The notes beneath the pieces were generated by a model. It did no database searches. It was not told where the DNA came from and was given only the letters and a program-made list of their open reading frames with translations. Below are positions 34,840 through 46,126 of a DNA stretch of 64,000 nt, piece by piece. The translations under genes and the position numbers were made by a program. The stretch lies in contig NC_068352.1 of the NCBI RefSeq assembly GCF_014633365.1, forward strand, positions 30,537,310 to 30,601,309, written 5' to 3'. The stretch is from Diospyros lotus (Eukaryota > Streptophyta > Magnoliopsida > Ericales > Ebenaceae). How positions within the stretch are numbered: position 1 is the first letter of the stretch; every line of letters starts with the position of its first letter.

Positions 34840-35737
34840 TAGCGACGGAAATAAATTGTGTTGCTAAAATTTAAAAAAAAATTAATATATTGCGACGGAA
34901 TTATTCCGTCGTAGTAAATTTTTAATATATTTTTTTAATTTTTTTAATTTACTTCAACGACGGAACATTCCGTCGCTACAATTAATTCTATAAAAATTCT
35001 TAAACTTATAGCGACGGAATTTTCCGTCGCTATAATTAATTGAATAAAAATTCAAAAAAATTCATAGTGACGGAATTTTCCGTCGCTATAATTAATTTAA
35101 AAAAATTCCAAAACTACTAGCAACGGAAAATTCCGTCGCTATATTAATAATAAAAAATTCTAAACTTATAGCGACAGAATATTCCGTCGCTAATAAAAAG
35201 AATTTCTTATTTTTTTTACAAAATTGCGACGGAATATTCCGTCGCAATATTTTTAAAAAAATAAGAATTTTTTTTTTATTTAGCGACGGAATATTCTGTC
35301 GCTAATAAAAAAATAATTTCTTATTTTTTTTAAAAAATTGCGACGGAATATTTCCGTCGCACTTTTAAAAAAAATAAAAAATTCTTATTTTTCGTTAGCG
35401 ACGGAATATTCCGTCGCTATATTTTAAATATTTTATTTTTTTATAATAATAGTGACGGAATTTACCGTCGCTAATAAAAATATATATATTTTTTATTTTT
35501 TTTTTGTAAAATATTGCGACGGAATTTTCCGTCGCAATTTTTAAAAAAATAAACTTAGCGACGGAAATATTTCCGTCGCTAATATAGCGACGGATCCGTC
35601 GCAAAAAAAAATTAGCGATGCAGACTTTAGCGACGGAAAAGGTCCGTCGCTAATCCGTCGCTAAAGACATTTTGCGACGGATTTTTGGATTTCGCGACGG
35701 AAATATTCCGTCGCTAAATCCCGAAATTCTTGTAGTG
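34840..35737. repeat. CACTA1 right subterminal palindrome cluster
   Basis: About 16 palindromes of the form (T)AGCGACGGAA-TTCCGTCGCTA in 0.9 kb at about 55-bp spacing, ending in the CACTA terminus. The cluster is denser and better preserved than that of the left end, as is usual for CACTA 3' ends. Confidence 0.9.
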
Positions 35738-36254
35738 TACGTTTCAACTTATCTAACAAGCTCCACATAATGCTTTATCACGACTTGTGCGTTCATCATT
35801 GATCCATTAAAATCATTTGCAATCATCATCCTGTCCACAAAACCATCCAACAATCAATTCCATTCGCATTAACAAATTTTTCATTTATAAGATAACAAAA
35901 TACCTTATAGAATTTACACCTCAATAATTTCCTTCCAAGATTAGTCTTAGTCCATGATGTATAGCACAAAAATAGGTACACCATGCTTACATATGATTCC
36001 TTGATGAGAGGTAGAAGAGTTGATTAAAACTTCACCCATTTTCAAATTGAATGTCATTTTAACTAAAATAGTAAAATTTACAAAATATGATTTATAGTCA
36101 CCTTCGCTATCTAAATAGGTCTAGAATGTTCATTGTTGTGTGAAGTGTTATAATGCTTCAAAGAGATTTTGAATTTTATATGTCATCTCCAAGTTTTGAT
36201 GTCTTGTAATCTTATTTTTTTTTCCAAAAGTCATAATTGGATTTAGGGAAAGTA
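35738..36254. other. Host spacer between CACTA1 and the next element
   Basis: About 0.5 kb, AT-rich, no gene recognised. Begins with the TAC TSD copy of CACTA1. Confidence 0.5.
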
Positions 36255-36719
36255 ATGTTGCGTTCTCTTTGCTGTTTTCAAGTCATTTTTAATTTTCAAT
36301 TTTCTAAAATAATGAAAACGCGTTCTCTTTACTATTTTTAAAAATACATTTTTGAAAACCTAAAAAAAAATTGTAAAGAAAACTCAAAACAACAAAAAGT
36401 TGTTTTGAGTGTTTTCATCCAAAATAAACTCAAAACTCAAAACATATTTATTTATTCATATTTTATTATTATAATGAACAAAATATTACAAAATTCATTA
36501 ACTTTAAAATGTAGATATTTTTTTAATAATTTATAAACATTAAATATTTTTAATTTACTGAACAATCAAATTTATTGAATAAAATATCATTAAAAAATTA
36601 TTTTTAAAATTTCAAAGAGAACGCGTTTTCTAATTTTCTGTTTTGAGAAATAGTTTTTCAAAATGACAAAAAGAACGCATTTTCAATTTTCTAAAACACT
36701 ACAAAAAATCCATTAATTA

Positions 36720-39590
36720 GTGACGAATTTTGTGACGGAATTTTTCCGTCACTATTTAGAGATAGATTTGCGACGGAAATTCCGTCGCTAAATTTTAGCG
36801 ACGGATTTGTGACGGAAATTTCGTGACCAATTTTTTTTTTTTTTTTTAATTTTTAGCGACGGAATTAGCTACGCAAAATTCCGTCACTAAATATTTTTAA
36901 TATTTTTCATTAAAATGCTTAAATTAGCGACGGGACAAACCGTCGCTAAATAATTAACTAAAATAAAAATAAAATAACATTTATTTAGCGATAATTAAAA
37001 AAATTAAATGAAATTTATTTAGTGACGAAAAATCGGTCACTAAATAATTTAAAAAATAAAAAATAAAATGAAATTATTTAGTGACGGGAATACCCGTGGT
37101 TAAATAATTAAAAAAATCAAAAATAAAATAAAATTTATTTAGTGACGGAACAGCCCGTCACTAAATAATTTAAAAAATAAAAAATAAAATAAAATTATCT
37201 AGCGACGGGAGCGCGCGTCGCTAAATAATTAAATTAAATAAAAAATAAAATAAAATTTATTTAGCGATAATTAAAAAAATTCAAAAATAAAATAAAATTT
37301 ATTTAGTGATGGAAGAACTCGTCACTAAATAATTTAAAAAATAAAAAGTAAAATGAAATTTATGTAATGACAGAAAAACCCGTCACTAAATAATTTAAAA
37401 ATAAAAAATAAAATAAAATTATTTAGCGACAGAAAACCCGTCATTAAATAATTAAACAAAATAAAAAATAAAATAAACCAAAATTTAATTATAATTAAAA
37501 AAATTAAAAATAAAATGAAATTTATTCAGTGACGGGAGAACCCGTCACTAAATAATTTAAAAAATAAAAAGTAAAATGAAATTTATGTAGTGATGGGAAA
37601 ACCTGTCGCTAAATAAATGTAAAATAAAAAATAAAATGAAATTATTTAGTGACATGAATACCCGTCGCTAAATAATTAAAAAAATTGAAAATAAAATAAA
37701 ATTTATTTAGTGACGGAACAGCCCGTCACTAAATAATGTAAAAAATAAAAAATAAAATAAAATTATTTAGCGACGGGAGTGCTCGTCGCTAAATAATTAA
37801 ATTAAATAAAAAATAAAATAAAATTTATTTAGTGATAATTAAAAAAATTCAAAAATAAATTGAAATTTATTTAGTGATGGAAGAACCCGTACCTAAATAA
37901 TTTAAAAAATAAAAATAAAAATGAAATTTATGTAGTGACGGAAAAACCCGTCACTAAATAATTTAAAAATATAAAATAAAATAAAATTATTTAGCGGCGG
38001 GAAAATTCGTCACTAAATAATTAAACAAAATAAAAATTAAAATAAACGAAACTTTAATGATAATTAAAAAAATTAAAAAATAAAATAAAATTTATTTAGT
38101 GACCGGAGAACCTGTCACTAAATAATCCAAAAAATAAAAAGTAAAATGAAATTTATGTAGTGACGGGAAAACCCATCACTAAATAATTTAAAAACAAAAA
38201 ATAAAATAAAATTATTTAGCAACGGGACACCCCGTCGCTCAATAATTAAACAAAATAAAAAATAAAATAAAGTTTATTTAGCGATAATTAAAAAAATTTA
38301 AAAATAAAATGAAATTTATTTAGTGATGGGTGAACCAGTCTCTAAATAATTTAAAAAATAAAAAATAAAATGAAATTATTTAGTGACGGGAATACCCGTC
38401 GCTAAATAATTAAAAAAATAAAAAATAAAATAAAATTTATTTAGTGACGGAATAGCCTGTCACTAAATAATTTAAAAATTAAAATAAAATTCTTTAACGA
38501 CAGGAGCGCTCGTCGCTAAATAATTAAATTAAATAAAAAATAAAATAAAATTTATTTAGTGATGGAAGAACCCGTCACTAAATAATTTAAAAAATAAAAA
38601 CTAAAGTGAAATTTATGTAGTGACGGGTTTTCCGTCACTAAATAATTTAAAAATAAAAAATAAAATAAACTTTATTTAGCAATAATTAAAAAATAAAAAG
38701 AAATTTATTTAGTGACGAGAAAACCCGTTACTAAATAATTTAAAAAATAAAAAGTAAAATAAAATTTATGTAGTGACGGAAAAACCCGTTATTAAATAAT
38801 TTAAAATATAAAATAAAATAAAATTATTTAGCGACAGGACACTCCGTCGCTAAATAATTAAACAAAATAAAAAATAAAATAAAGTTTATTTAGCCATAAT
38901 TAAAAAAATTAAAAAATAAAATAAAATTTATTTAGTGACGGGCGAACTTGTCACTAAATAATTTAAAAAATAAAAAGTAAAATGAAATTTTTGTTGTGGC
39001 GGGTTTTCCACCACTAAATAATTTAAAAATAAAAAATAAAATAAAATTATTTAGCGACGGGACACCCGTCGCTAAATAATTAAACTAAATAGAAAATAAA
39101 ATAAACTTTATTTATCATAATTAAAAAAATTAAAAAATAAAATGAAATTTATTTAGTGATGGGACAACCCGTCACTAAATAATTGAAAAAAATAAAAATA
39201 AATTGAAATTATTTAGCGACGGGAATGCCCGTCGTTAAATTATTGAACAAAATAAGAAATAAAATTATTTAGCGACGGGATAACCAGTCGCTAAATAATT
39301 AAATAAAATAAAAAATAAAATAAATTTTATTTATCGATAATTAAAAAAATTAATTAAAAAGTAAATAAAATTATTTAATGACGGTGTAACCCATTGCCAA
39401 ATAATTAAACGAAATAAAAGATAAAATAAAATTATCGCTAAATATTTAAAATATTAAAAATAAAATAAAAATTATTTAGCAATGGAATTTTTCGTATCTA
39501 AATAATTAAAAAATAAAAAATAAAATAAAATTTATTTAGCGACCAATAGACCCATTGCTAAATTATTTAAAAAATTAAAATTAAAATTAA
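36720..39590. repeat. CACTA2 left palindrome array
   Basis: About 40 consecutive short palindromes of the form TTTAGTGACGGG(n)CCCGTCACTAAA or TTTAGCGACGGG(n)CCCGTCGCTAAA, each followed by a monotonous AATTnAAAAAATAAAAAATAAAATAAAATT linker. Spacing is about 50-90 bp. Groups of several units are themselves repeated in the same order (about 37000-37500 versus 37640-38030), showing segmental amplification. The array resumes beyond Cassandra to about 40390. Confidence 0.9.
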
Positions 39591-40232
39591 TGTAACATCC
39601 CGTTCGAGCGATAGGAAGGACCGGAACAACTTACCCTTATGGGCCTACACGAACTTCCCAGGGGGTCACCCAACTCTAGATTACCCTAGGTGAAGCACGC
39701 TTAGCTTGGGAGTTCTTTGCCAACATTCAGCCCAAAAGGTATCCAGCTGGTGTTGTTTCCTTCCTTACACTATCCTCGATATATACTAACTTCTCTGGAC
39801 TCTTGGGGTATTATATTCTCCCCCCTTGAGCACATGACGTCCTCGTCATGCGACCTTACAACCGGTCCCAGATCTCCCCCCGATGCATGGCCGATGTGGG
39901 ATTCGCCTAAGGTGCCTACACGTACCCCCCATTGGGGACTCAGCGTTCTCGTTGAGGTTTGCCCCACCATCGTGCTCAGAGGCTCGGGGGTTGGCTTTGA
40001 TACCATTTGTAACATCCCGTTCGAGCGATAGAAAGGACCGGAACAACTTACCTTGATGGGCCTACACGAACTTCCCGGGGGGTCACCCATCCCTAGATTA
40101 CCCCAGGTCAAGCACGCTTAACTTGGGAGTTCTTTGCCAACATTCAGCCCAAAAAGTATCCAGCTGGTGTTTTTTCCTTCCTTACACTATGCTCGATATA
40201 TACTAACTTCTCTGGGCTCTTGGGGTATTACA
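39591..40232 (-). mobile_element. Cassandra TRIM retrotransposon (complete, minus, TSD ATTAA)
   Basis: LTRs at 39591-39815 and 40008-40232 (225 bp each; plus-strand starts TGTAACATCCCG) contain the 5S-like block in antisense (GGGTCACCCA, GCACGCTTA). The primer site reads GGCTTTGATACCA at 39993-40005, with a mismatch to the Met-tRNA type; the pyrimidine complement of the purine tract is at 39816-39827. ATTAA at 39586-39590 and 40233-40237 is a perfect 5-bp TSD. It interrupts the CACTA2 palindrome array. Confidence 0.93.
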
Positions 40233-42020
40233 ATTAAATTTATTTAGCGACGAGTTAATCCATTGCTAAGTAATTTAAAAAATAAAATTAAAATAATATT
40301 AATTTAGTGACAGATATTTCACCACTAAATAATTAAATAATAAAAATTAATTAAAATTATTTAGCAATGAAATATTTCTCTGCTAAATAATTATAAAAAA
40401 TTAAATTTTTTAAGAAATTTAAGAAATGTTATAAGGCTACAACTTTACTCTCCACACTTTTTTTTTTATATGTTACAAGGCTACAAATTCTTTAGCGAGA
40501 AAATATTTTCGTAGTTAAAAAATAAAAAATTAAATAAAATTAAAATTTTTATTAAATTTTTTACTAAATATATATAAATCTTTCCACTAAGTTAAGTTGA
40601 ATATATATAAATCCTGAATATATATAAATCAGAGCCACTTAGCAAATTGGTATAAAATAATGCATTAGAAAATAAAAAATAATTTGTCAATTCGATGAGT
40701 TATATGATTCAAAATCTTATCCACTCTAGATAAAACAAGTGTAGAAGGAGATATAAACAACTCACAACGTGAAGATAATTTTCACTATATTATTTATGTG
40801 GGCTGGGCTCAGCATCTAATCAAAATATTATTACGTAATAAAAAGATTATATATAATTGAATACAAGTTTTCATATAACAATTTTTTATTAAATGGTTTT
40901 ATGGTCCAAATGAAATCATGCATCTTATAGAAAATTTTCACTCATCTGTTGATGTATTATTAATTTTTTTCATAATAAATTAATATTTGATAATATCAAT
41001 TTTCTCACTCATCTGGTGATTAATAGCATATGACACTTTTTTAATTTGATATGAGCATGCATGCTACACATTATATATCTTATGTAAGTTCTTTTTCTTA
41101 TTGATTTTATTGCCATCTATTTTGTTGGTTTAGGTAAATTCAATCATAGATCCAACAAGCATTACAAATAAATATTTTTTTTTGAAATAAGAATAAATTC
41201 TCTTTTACCTAAACAATAAACATTACAATAATTTTATAGATAGAGATTTAATACAAAAAATTTATCATAAAACATTTGGATCATATCATTATCTGAAAAT
41301 ATTTTTTTTATTATTTTGAAATTTAAATGAGATTGGAGAGATCAGTGGGATCATTCACATCCTAGAGGAAAAATATATACACAAACATGAAAAAAAATTA
41401 AATTAATATATTGGTCAATGATCATATATAGACAAATGCATCCAAAATGACATAATATTATTTAAGTAATTCTAATATATGCTCTCCATACAAATCAAGA
41501 AGCACTTCTCAAAAAATATATAAAAATTCTTAGAAGAAATTTATTTTATCATTAGAATTGATGTACCTATTTTTTGAGTAATGCCCATATTAAGATTATT
41601 TTTATTTGTAATATTTTATAATTCTATATGTATGAATTAATCAATCAAGATTTGTGAAGAACCCTAATATCAGCACAACCAGAGATTGTATAATTGATAA
41701 TACTTGACATGTCGTATCAAGTAAAAATAAAATAAAAAATTTAACAATTAATATTAAGTGCATTCAACATTTGTAGTGCAAATTCAAAAACATAAATAAA
41801 GGGGTACTATATATCTTAATCAATGAGAGTATAATTTTTAATTTTTAATTTTTTATTTGTGTATTTATATTTTATTATTTTTTAAAATTAATTTATATTT
41901 TATGATTTTTTATATTTATATTTTATAAATAAAATATCTATTTTTATTTGTATTTATATTATTTTATGTTTGAATTTTTAAAAATAAAATAATATATTTT
42001 AATATTTTAAAATTAAATAT
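40233..42020. other. CACTA2 AT-rich interior, left
   Basis: Degenerate palindromes to about 40390, then AT-rich DNA without any recognisable gene. Confidence 0.5.
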
Positions 42021-42251
42021 TAAAATAAATACTCCACCCCCTCCCCACGTGTCCCCATCCCCTTCCCTCCCCACCCCCCATCGCTAAATTAAAATTCCCC
42101 CTCCCTCGCGCTAAATTCAAATTCCCTCCCCTCCCTTTAAATTCTCACCTCTCTATCCCCTCCTCGTCCTCTGCACTCGCTAGCTTTCTACATCCATCCC
42201 TCCTTCTCTCGCTCTCACGATAAAGCAGAATAGTTGAGCTCTTCCAGTAAG
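42021..42251 (+). other. C-rich leader-like block of CACTA2
   Basis: CCCTCCCC-rich sequence passing into 'CGCTCTCACGATAAAGCAG' and ending at a possible donor, CCAGTAAGG (about 42244). It resembles in composition and position the leader of CACTA1 at 21606-22626 and is probably a relic of a transposase transcription unit whose coding part has been lost. Confidence 0.45.
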
Positions 42252-42589
42252 GTATTTTTTTTTTTTTTTTATGTTTTATTTATATCATTTTAATTATTAA
42301 GTGTATTTGGAATATTTCTAGGATAAAAAATATTTATGTTAGTTATAGATTGTTTCCTATTAATTGATATGCCAATTTCATTATCTTAATTATAGATTGT
42401 TTCCTTTTAATTGATATGTCAATTTTATTTTAATGTCTTTGTTATTTATATTTATTGCATGTATGTTATTATTTATTTTATGTTTATATAATTGTATATT
42501 TTGTATATATTATTGTGTATTGTGTATATATTATTGATAATTTATATAAAAAATATTAAAAAACGTGTAAAAAAATTATTATGTCAATT

Positions 42590-44090
42590 TGTAAATGAAA
42601 TATTAAGTAATTATAAAAAATAAAATAAATATACAATTTTTTTAAAACATGTTGTACGTAGTTATTTATTAAATATATTATAATAATTTTAAATAAAATA
42701 TTAATATTTAAATTTTAATTAGTTTTTATATATATTTTAATATTAAAAATACAAATATGATGTTATAAATATTGTTAGTTAGTTAGGTATTTATTAAATA
42801 CAAACTTTAAAATTGGAAATAAAAATATAATGTTATGTTTAAAAAATTTAAATAATATTTTTTGTCAAATAAATATTAATTATATATAAAATTTTAATAA
42901 ATATATAATTTTTTTTGTAAAAACAGTGTTTTAAGTTGTTATTTATTGAATATATTATAATGATTTTAAATAAAAACCTCAATATTTGTATTTTAATTAG
43001 TTCTTATTTGTATTATAAAATTAAAAATACAAATATAATGTTACAAATATTGTTAGTCATGTATTTATTAAATACAACTTTTAAAATTGAAAATACAAAT
43101 ATAATGTTATAAAATTTAATTCAAATGTAAAATATATTTTTTTTGTAAAAGAAATATTAATTATATATAAAAATATATATATTTTTGTAAAAACGGTGTT
43201 TTAAGTAGTTATTTATTAAATATATTATAATAATTTTAAATAAAAACCATAATATTTGTATTTTAATTAGTTCTTATTTGTATTTTAAAATTAAAAATAA
43301 AAATATAATGTTATAAATATTGTTGGTTAGTTAGGTATTTATTAAATATAAATTTTAAAATTGAAAATACAAATATAATGTTATAAAATTTAATAAAAAT
43401 TTAAAATATATATTTTAAAAAAATTTATTAATTATATATACAAAATTTAATAAATATACAATTTATTTGTAAAAACAGTGTTTTAAATAGTTATTTATTA
43501 AATATATTAGAATAATTTTAAAGAAAAAGTTAAATTTTTTTATTAAAATTTAGTTCTTATTTGTATTTAAATTTAAAAATACAAAAATAATGTTATAAAT
43601 ATTATTGGTTAGTTAGGTATTTATTAAATTTAAGTTTTAAAATTAGAAATATAAATATAATTTTATAAAAATTTAATAAAAAATTTAAAATAAACATTTT
43701 TTTGTAAAAGAAATATTAAATATATTTAAAAATTTTAATAAATATACAATTTTTGTTGGTAAAAGCAGTGTTTTAATTAGTAGTTATTTATTAAATATAT
43801 TATAATAATTTTAAAAAAAATCTTAATATTTGTATTTTAATTAGTTCTTATTTGTATTTTAAAATTAAATTTACAAAATAATGTTATAAATATTGTTGAT
43901 TAGTTAGGTATTTATTAAATACAAGCTTTAAAACTAGAAATACAAATATAATATTATAAAATATAATAAAAATTTAAAATTACTTTGTAAATGAAATATG
44001 AAATACAAGCTTTAAAACTAGAAATACAAATATAATATTATAAAATATAATAAAAATTTAAAATTACTTTGTAAATGAAATATGAAATAT
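42590..44090. repeat. Tandem repeat, about 280-bp period, five copies
   Basis: The anchor GTTATTTATT(A/G)AATATATTATAATAATTTT recurs at 42661, 42938, 43208, 43490 and 43783 (periods 277, 270, 282, 293), each followed by TTAGTTCTTATTTGTATT and AATACAAATATAATGTTATAAA blocks. The copies are diverged. Confidence 0.85.
43917..44084. repeat. Exact 84-bp tandem duplication
   Basis: 43917-44000 is repeated as 44001-44084 with no difference I can see. It must be much younger than the surrounding diverged 280-bp repeats. Confidence 0.9.
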
Positions 44091-44269
44091 AAAATATTGA
44101 TTATATAAATTTTTTTTAATAAATATATGAATTTAAAAATGTTAAAATAATAATTAAATTAATGTTATTAAAATAATCATATTTAATGTTTTAAAAATGT
44201 AATGTTTTAGAAATAATTTAATTTTATTTAAATTTAATATATATTTTTATTTTTTTAATTTAAAAAATA

Positions 44270-45041
44270 ATTTAGTGACGGGTAAGGCCGGTCACAGATT
44301 TTTGGAAAAATAATTTAATTTTAATTAAATTTTAATATATTTGTTAATTCAATTAATAATTTTGTGACTGAATCCATCGCTAATTATTTAATAAAATAAT
44401 TTAATTTTATTTAAAATTTGATATATATATATTTTTTAAAATAATTTTGTGACGGCTATTGCCCGTCATAGATTTTGAAAAAAATGATTTAATTTTAATT
44501 TAATTTTAATTTAATTTTATTTAAATTTTAATATATATTTTAATTTTTTTAAAAATAATTTGGTGACGGGCTTACCTGTCATAGATTTTTAAAAATAATT
44601 TAATTTTTATTTAATTTTATTTAAATTTTAATATATATATTTTTATTTTTTTATTTTAAAAAATTATTTAGTGACGGGAATCCCGTCGCTGATCAGCGAC
44701 GGATAATGCCCGTCACATATTTTCTAAAAAATATTTTAATTTTTATTTAAATTTTAATATATATTTTAATATCTATATTTTTTATTTTTTATTTTAAAAA
44801 TAATTTAGTGACGGGAGCCCCGTAGCTGATTTTCCGTCGCTAATCTGTGACGGGATTGCCCGTCACAAATTAGCGACGGAAAACCCGTCACAGATCAGTG
44901 ACGCGACTTTCCGTCACTAAAACGCCAGTTTTAGTGACGAATTTTTTCCATCACTAAATTCGTCACTAAATTTTTTAGTGACGGATTTTCTTATTTTAGT
45001 GATGAATTCTCCCGTCACTAAATTTGATTTTTCTTGTAGTG
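44270..45041. repeat. CACTA2 right subterminal repeats
   Basis: GTGACGGG/CCCGTCAC palindromes, sparse from 44275 and dense from 44660, ending in CTTGTAGTG. Confidence 0.85.
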
Positions 45042-45121
45042 AAAATAGACTACCAAAATAAAAAACTGAAAATAAATTCAAAACTTAAAACTGAAAATTG
45101 AAAAGTAAAGAGTACACAGCC

Positions 45122-46126
45122 TAAATTTTTTTACTGAAAGTATTTGTTGATGGACGTAGAGCTACTTAGAGGGTTTGTGCAAGACCCAAGTTTTCAATGC
45201 ACTACTAAGAATGTGCAAAAACGAACAAAACAGAATCTGAGTTGCAAAAGGTGTAAAATTGCAAATTTATTCCCTTAGTTCAGGGGCATGAATTTTACAT
45301 ATCCAGCTGTCTCTATTATCAATAATGTTTACATAATAAGAAAAATATTTCCTCAAAATTTCTTGCATTTATAATAACATGAACTTAACATTGAAACCAA
45401 CACCAAAAATGTAAACAAACAGGGAAACAATAACACCAACCATACTAATATACACAATTGGTTATTATTGGTAGAGAGTTGTTAAGTATTAAATGCTCAT
45501 TGGTGCCAAAGAGAAATCACGAGTAATCATCTGAACATAAAGGATGACTATCAAGATAGGAATTCAAATGTGTTATTAAAAAAAAAAGGTATTTTGCACT
45601 ATGCACAATCAGAAGTCAGGGATCATTGAGATTAGCTTCAAAGAGTGAAGTTTTGTGTTTGTGAGGAACTAGTCTGAACTTTACCAAGCCAGACAATAGA
45701 GAGCTGAAGTAGTGAAGCTTGAGAAAGCTCATGTCTATATGCTAAATCTCAAGCTTGGAAAAATGTAACATTACTTAAGCTTGTTTATAGTGAGTTTTGC
45801 CCCGGTGAAGTGAAGCTTGAAAAAGTTCACATGTTGTAAAATGTAACATGTTGGTAATACATATACATGAGATTTCTCAAGCTTCACCTCATTAGTGCAT
45901 GAAGTGTATCACATCAGGATTAAACATATATACATGAGATTTTAAAATATTAGAAAACTAATTGCTACTAGTTAGTTGTAGGTTTGAGAAAGTACAAACT
46001 TTAGAAACACAACTGATATGTTCATAAAACCCATCATAGCCACATTAGCTATATTTTCAAAATAGTGAAGAAAATACCCCTTAAGGGGAGCCAACCTTGT
46101 ATGGATTGAAGGCAACAACTAAGTGT
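45122..46126. other. Spacer left of copia element
   Basis: No gene recognised. 45308-45455 is a copy of the segment 51715-51858 on the other side of the copia element (see repeat entry). 45640-45950 has several GAAGCTTGA(G/A)AAAG words but no clear unit. Confidence 0.45.
45308..45455. repeat. Dispersed repeat copy A (pair of 51715-51858)
   Basis: About 145 bp starting CTATTATCAATAATG and containing 'AAAAATATTTCCTCAAAATT' and 'AACAGGGAAACAATAACACC'. It is about 93% similar by eye to 51715-51858, in direct orientation. The two copies bracket the copia element at unequal distances (about 0.67 kb and 0.5 kb). Confidence 0.85.

Larger units (their letters stand above)
16795..35737 (+). mobile_element. 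CACTA1: En/Spm (CACTA) DNA transposon, 18.9 kb, defective
   Basis: The element starts CACTACAAGAAATTC and ends GAATTCTTGTAGTG with 3-bp TSD TAC at 16792-16794 and 35738-35740, the hallmark of CACTA elements. Both ends carry dense subterminal repeats of the GCGACGGA/TCCGTCGC palindrome. Inside, left to right, are a MITE-like insertion, a complete Cassandra TRIM, a C-rich leader with a minisatellite, a TNP2-type transposase gene (25418-29210) and a TNPD-like gene (30231-34652). A 2.76-kb solo LTR sits in an exon of the second gene. Removing the two LTR-type insertions leaves about 15.5 kb. The transposase reading frames carry a frame break and a premature stop, so the copy is probably immobile without a helper, although the termini remain intact. 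Confidence 0.92.
36697..45041. mobile_element. CACTA2: non-autonomous CACTA-type element, 8.3 kb
   Basis: Starts CACTACAAAAAATCC and ends TTTTTCTTGTAGTG with TSD AAA at 36694-36696 and 45042-45044. The subterminal motif is GTGACGG/CCGTCAC rather than the GCGACGG of CACTA1, so it is a different family. No transposase frame survives. The contents are a long palindrome array on the left, Cassandra on the minus strand, a C-rich leader-like block, a roughly 280-bp tandem repeat and a right palindrome cluster. Transposition would need a helper. Confidence 0.85.
36255..45121. mobile_element. MITE-like element split by CACTA2 (halves 36255-36696 and 45045-45121)
   Basis: The left half opens with 'TTGCGTTCTCTTTGCTGTTTT' and the right half ends with the approximate complement, 'GAAAAGTAAAGAGTACACAGCC'. 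Internal GAGAACGCGTTTTC/GAACGCATTTTC motifs are repeated in the left half. CACTA2 (36697-45041) lies between them with the AAA TSD. The termini and TSD of the outer element are not resolved. Confidence 0.5.

Noticed and set aside
36720..39590. CRISPR-like regularly spaced repeats
   Set aside because: The units are palindromic subterminal repeats of a CACTA element in a plant genome, linkers are near-identical rather than unique spacers, and there are no cas genes.
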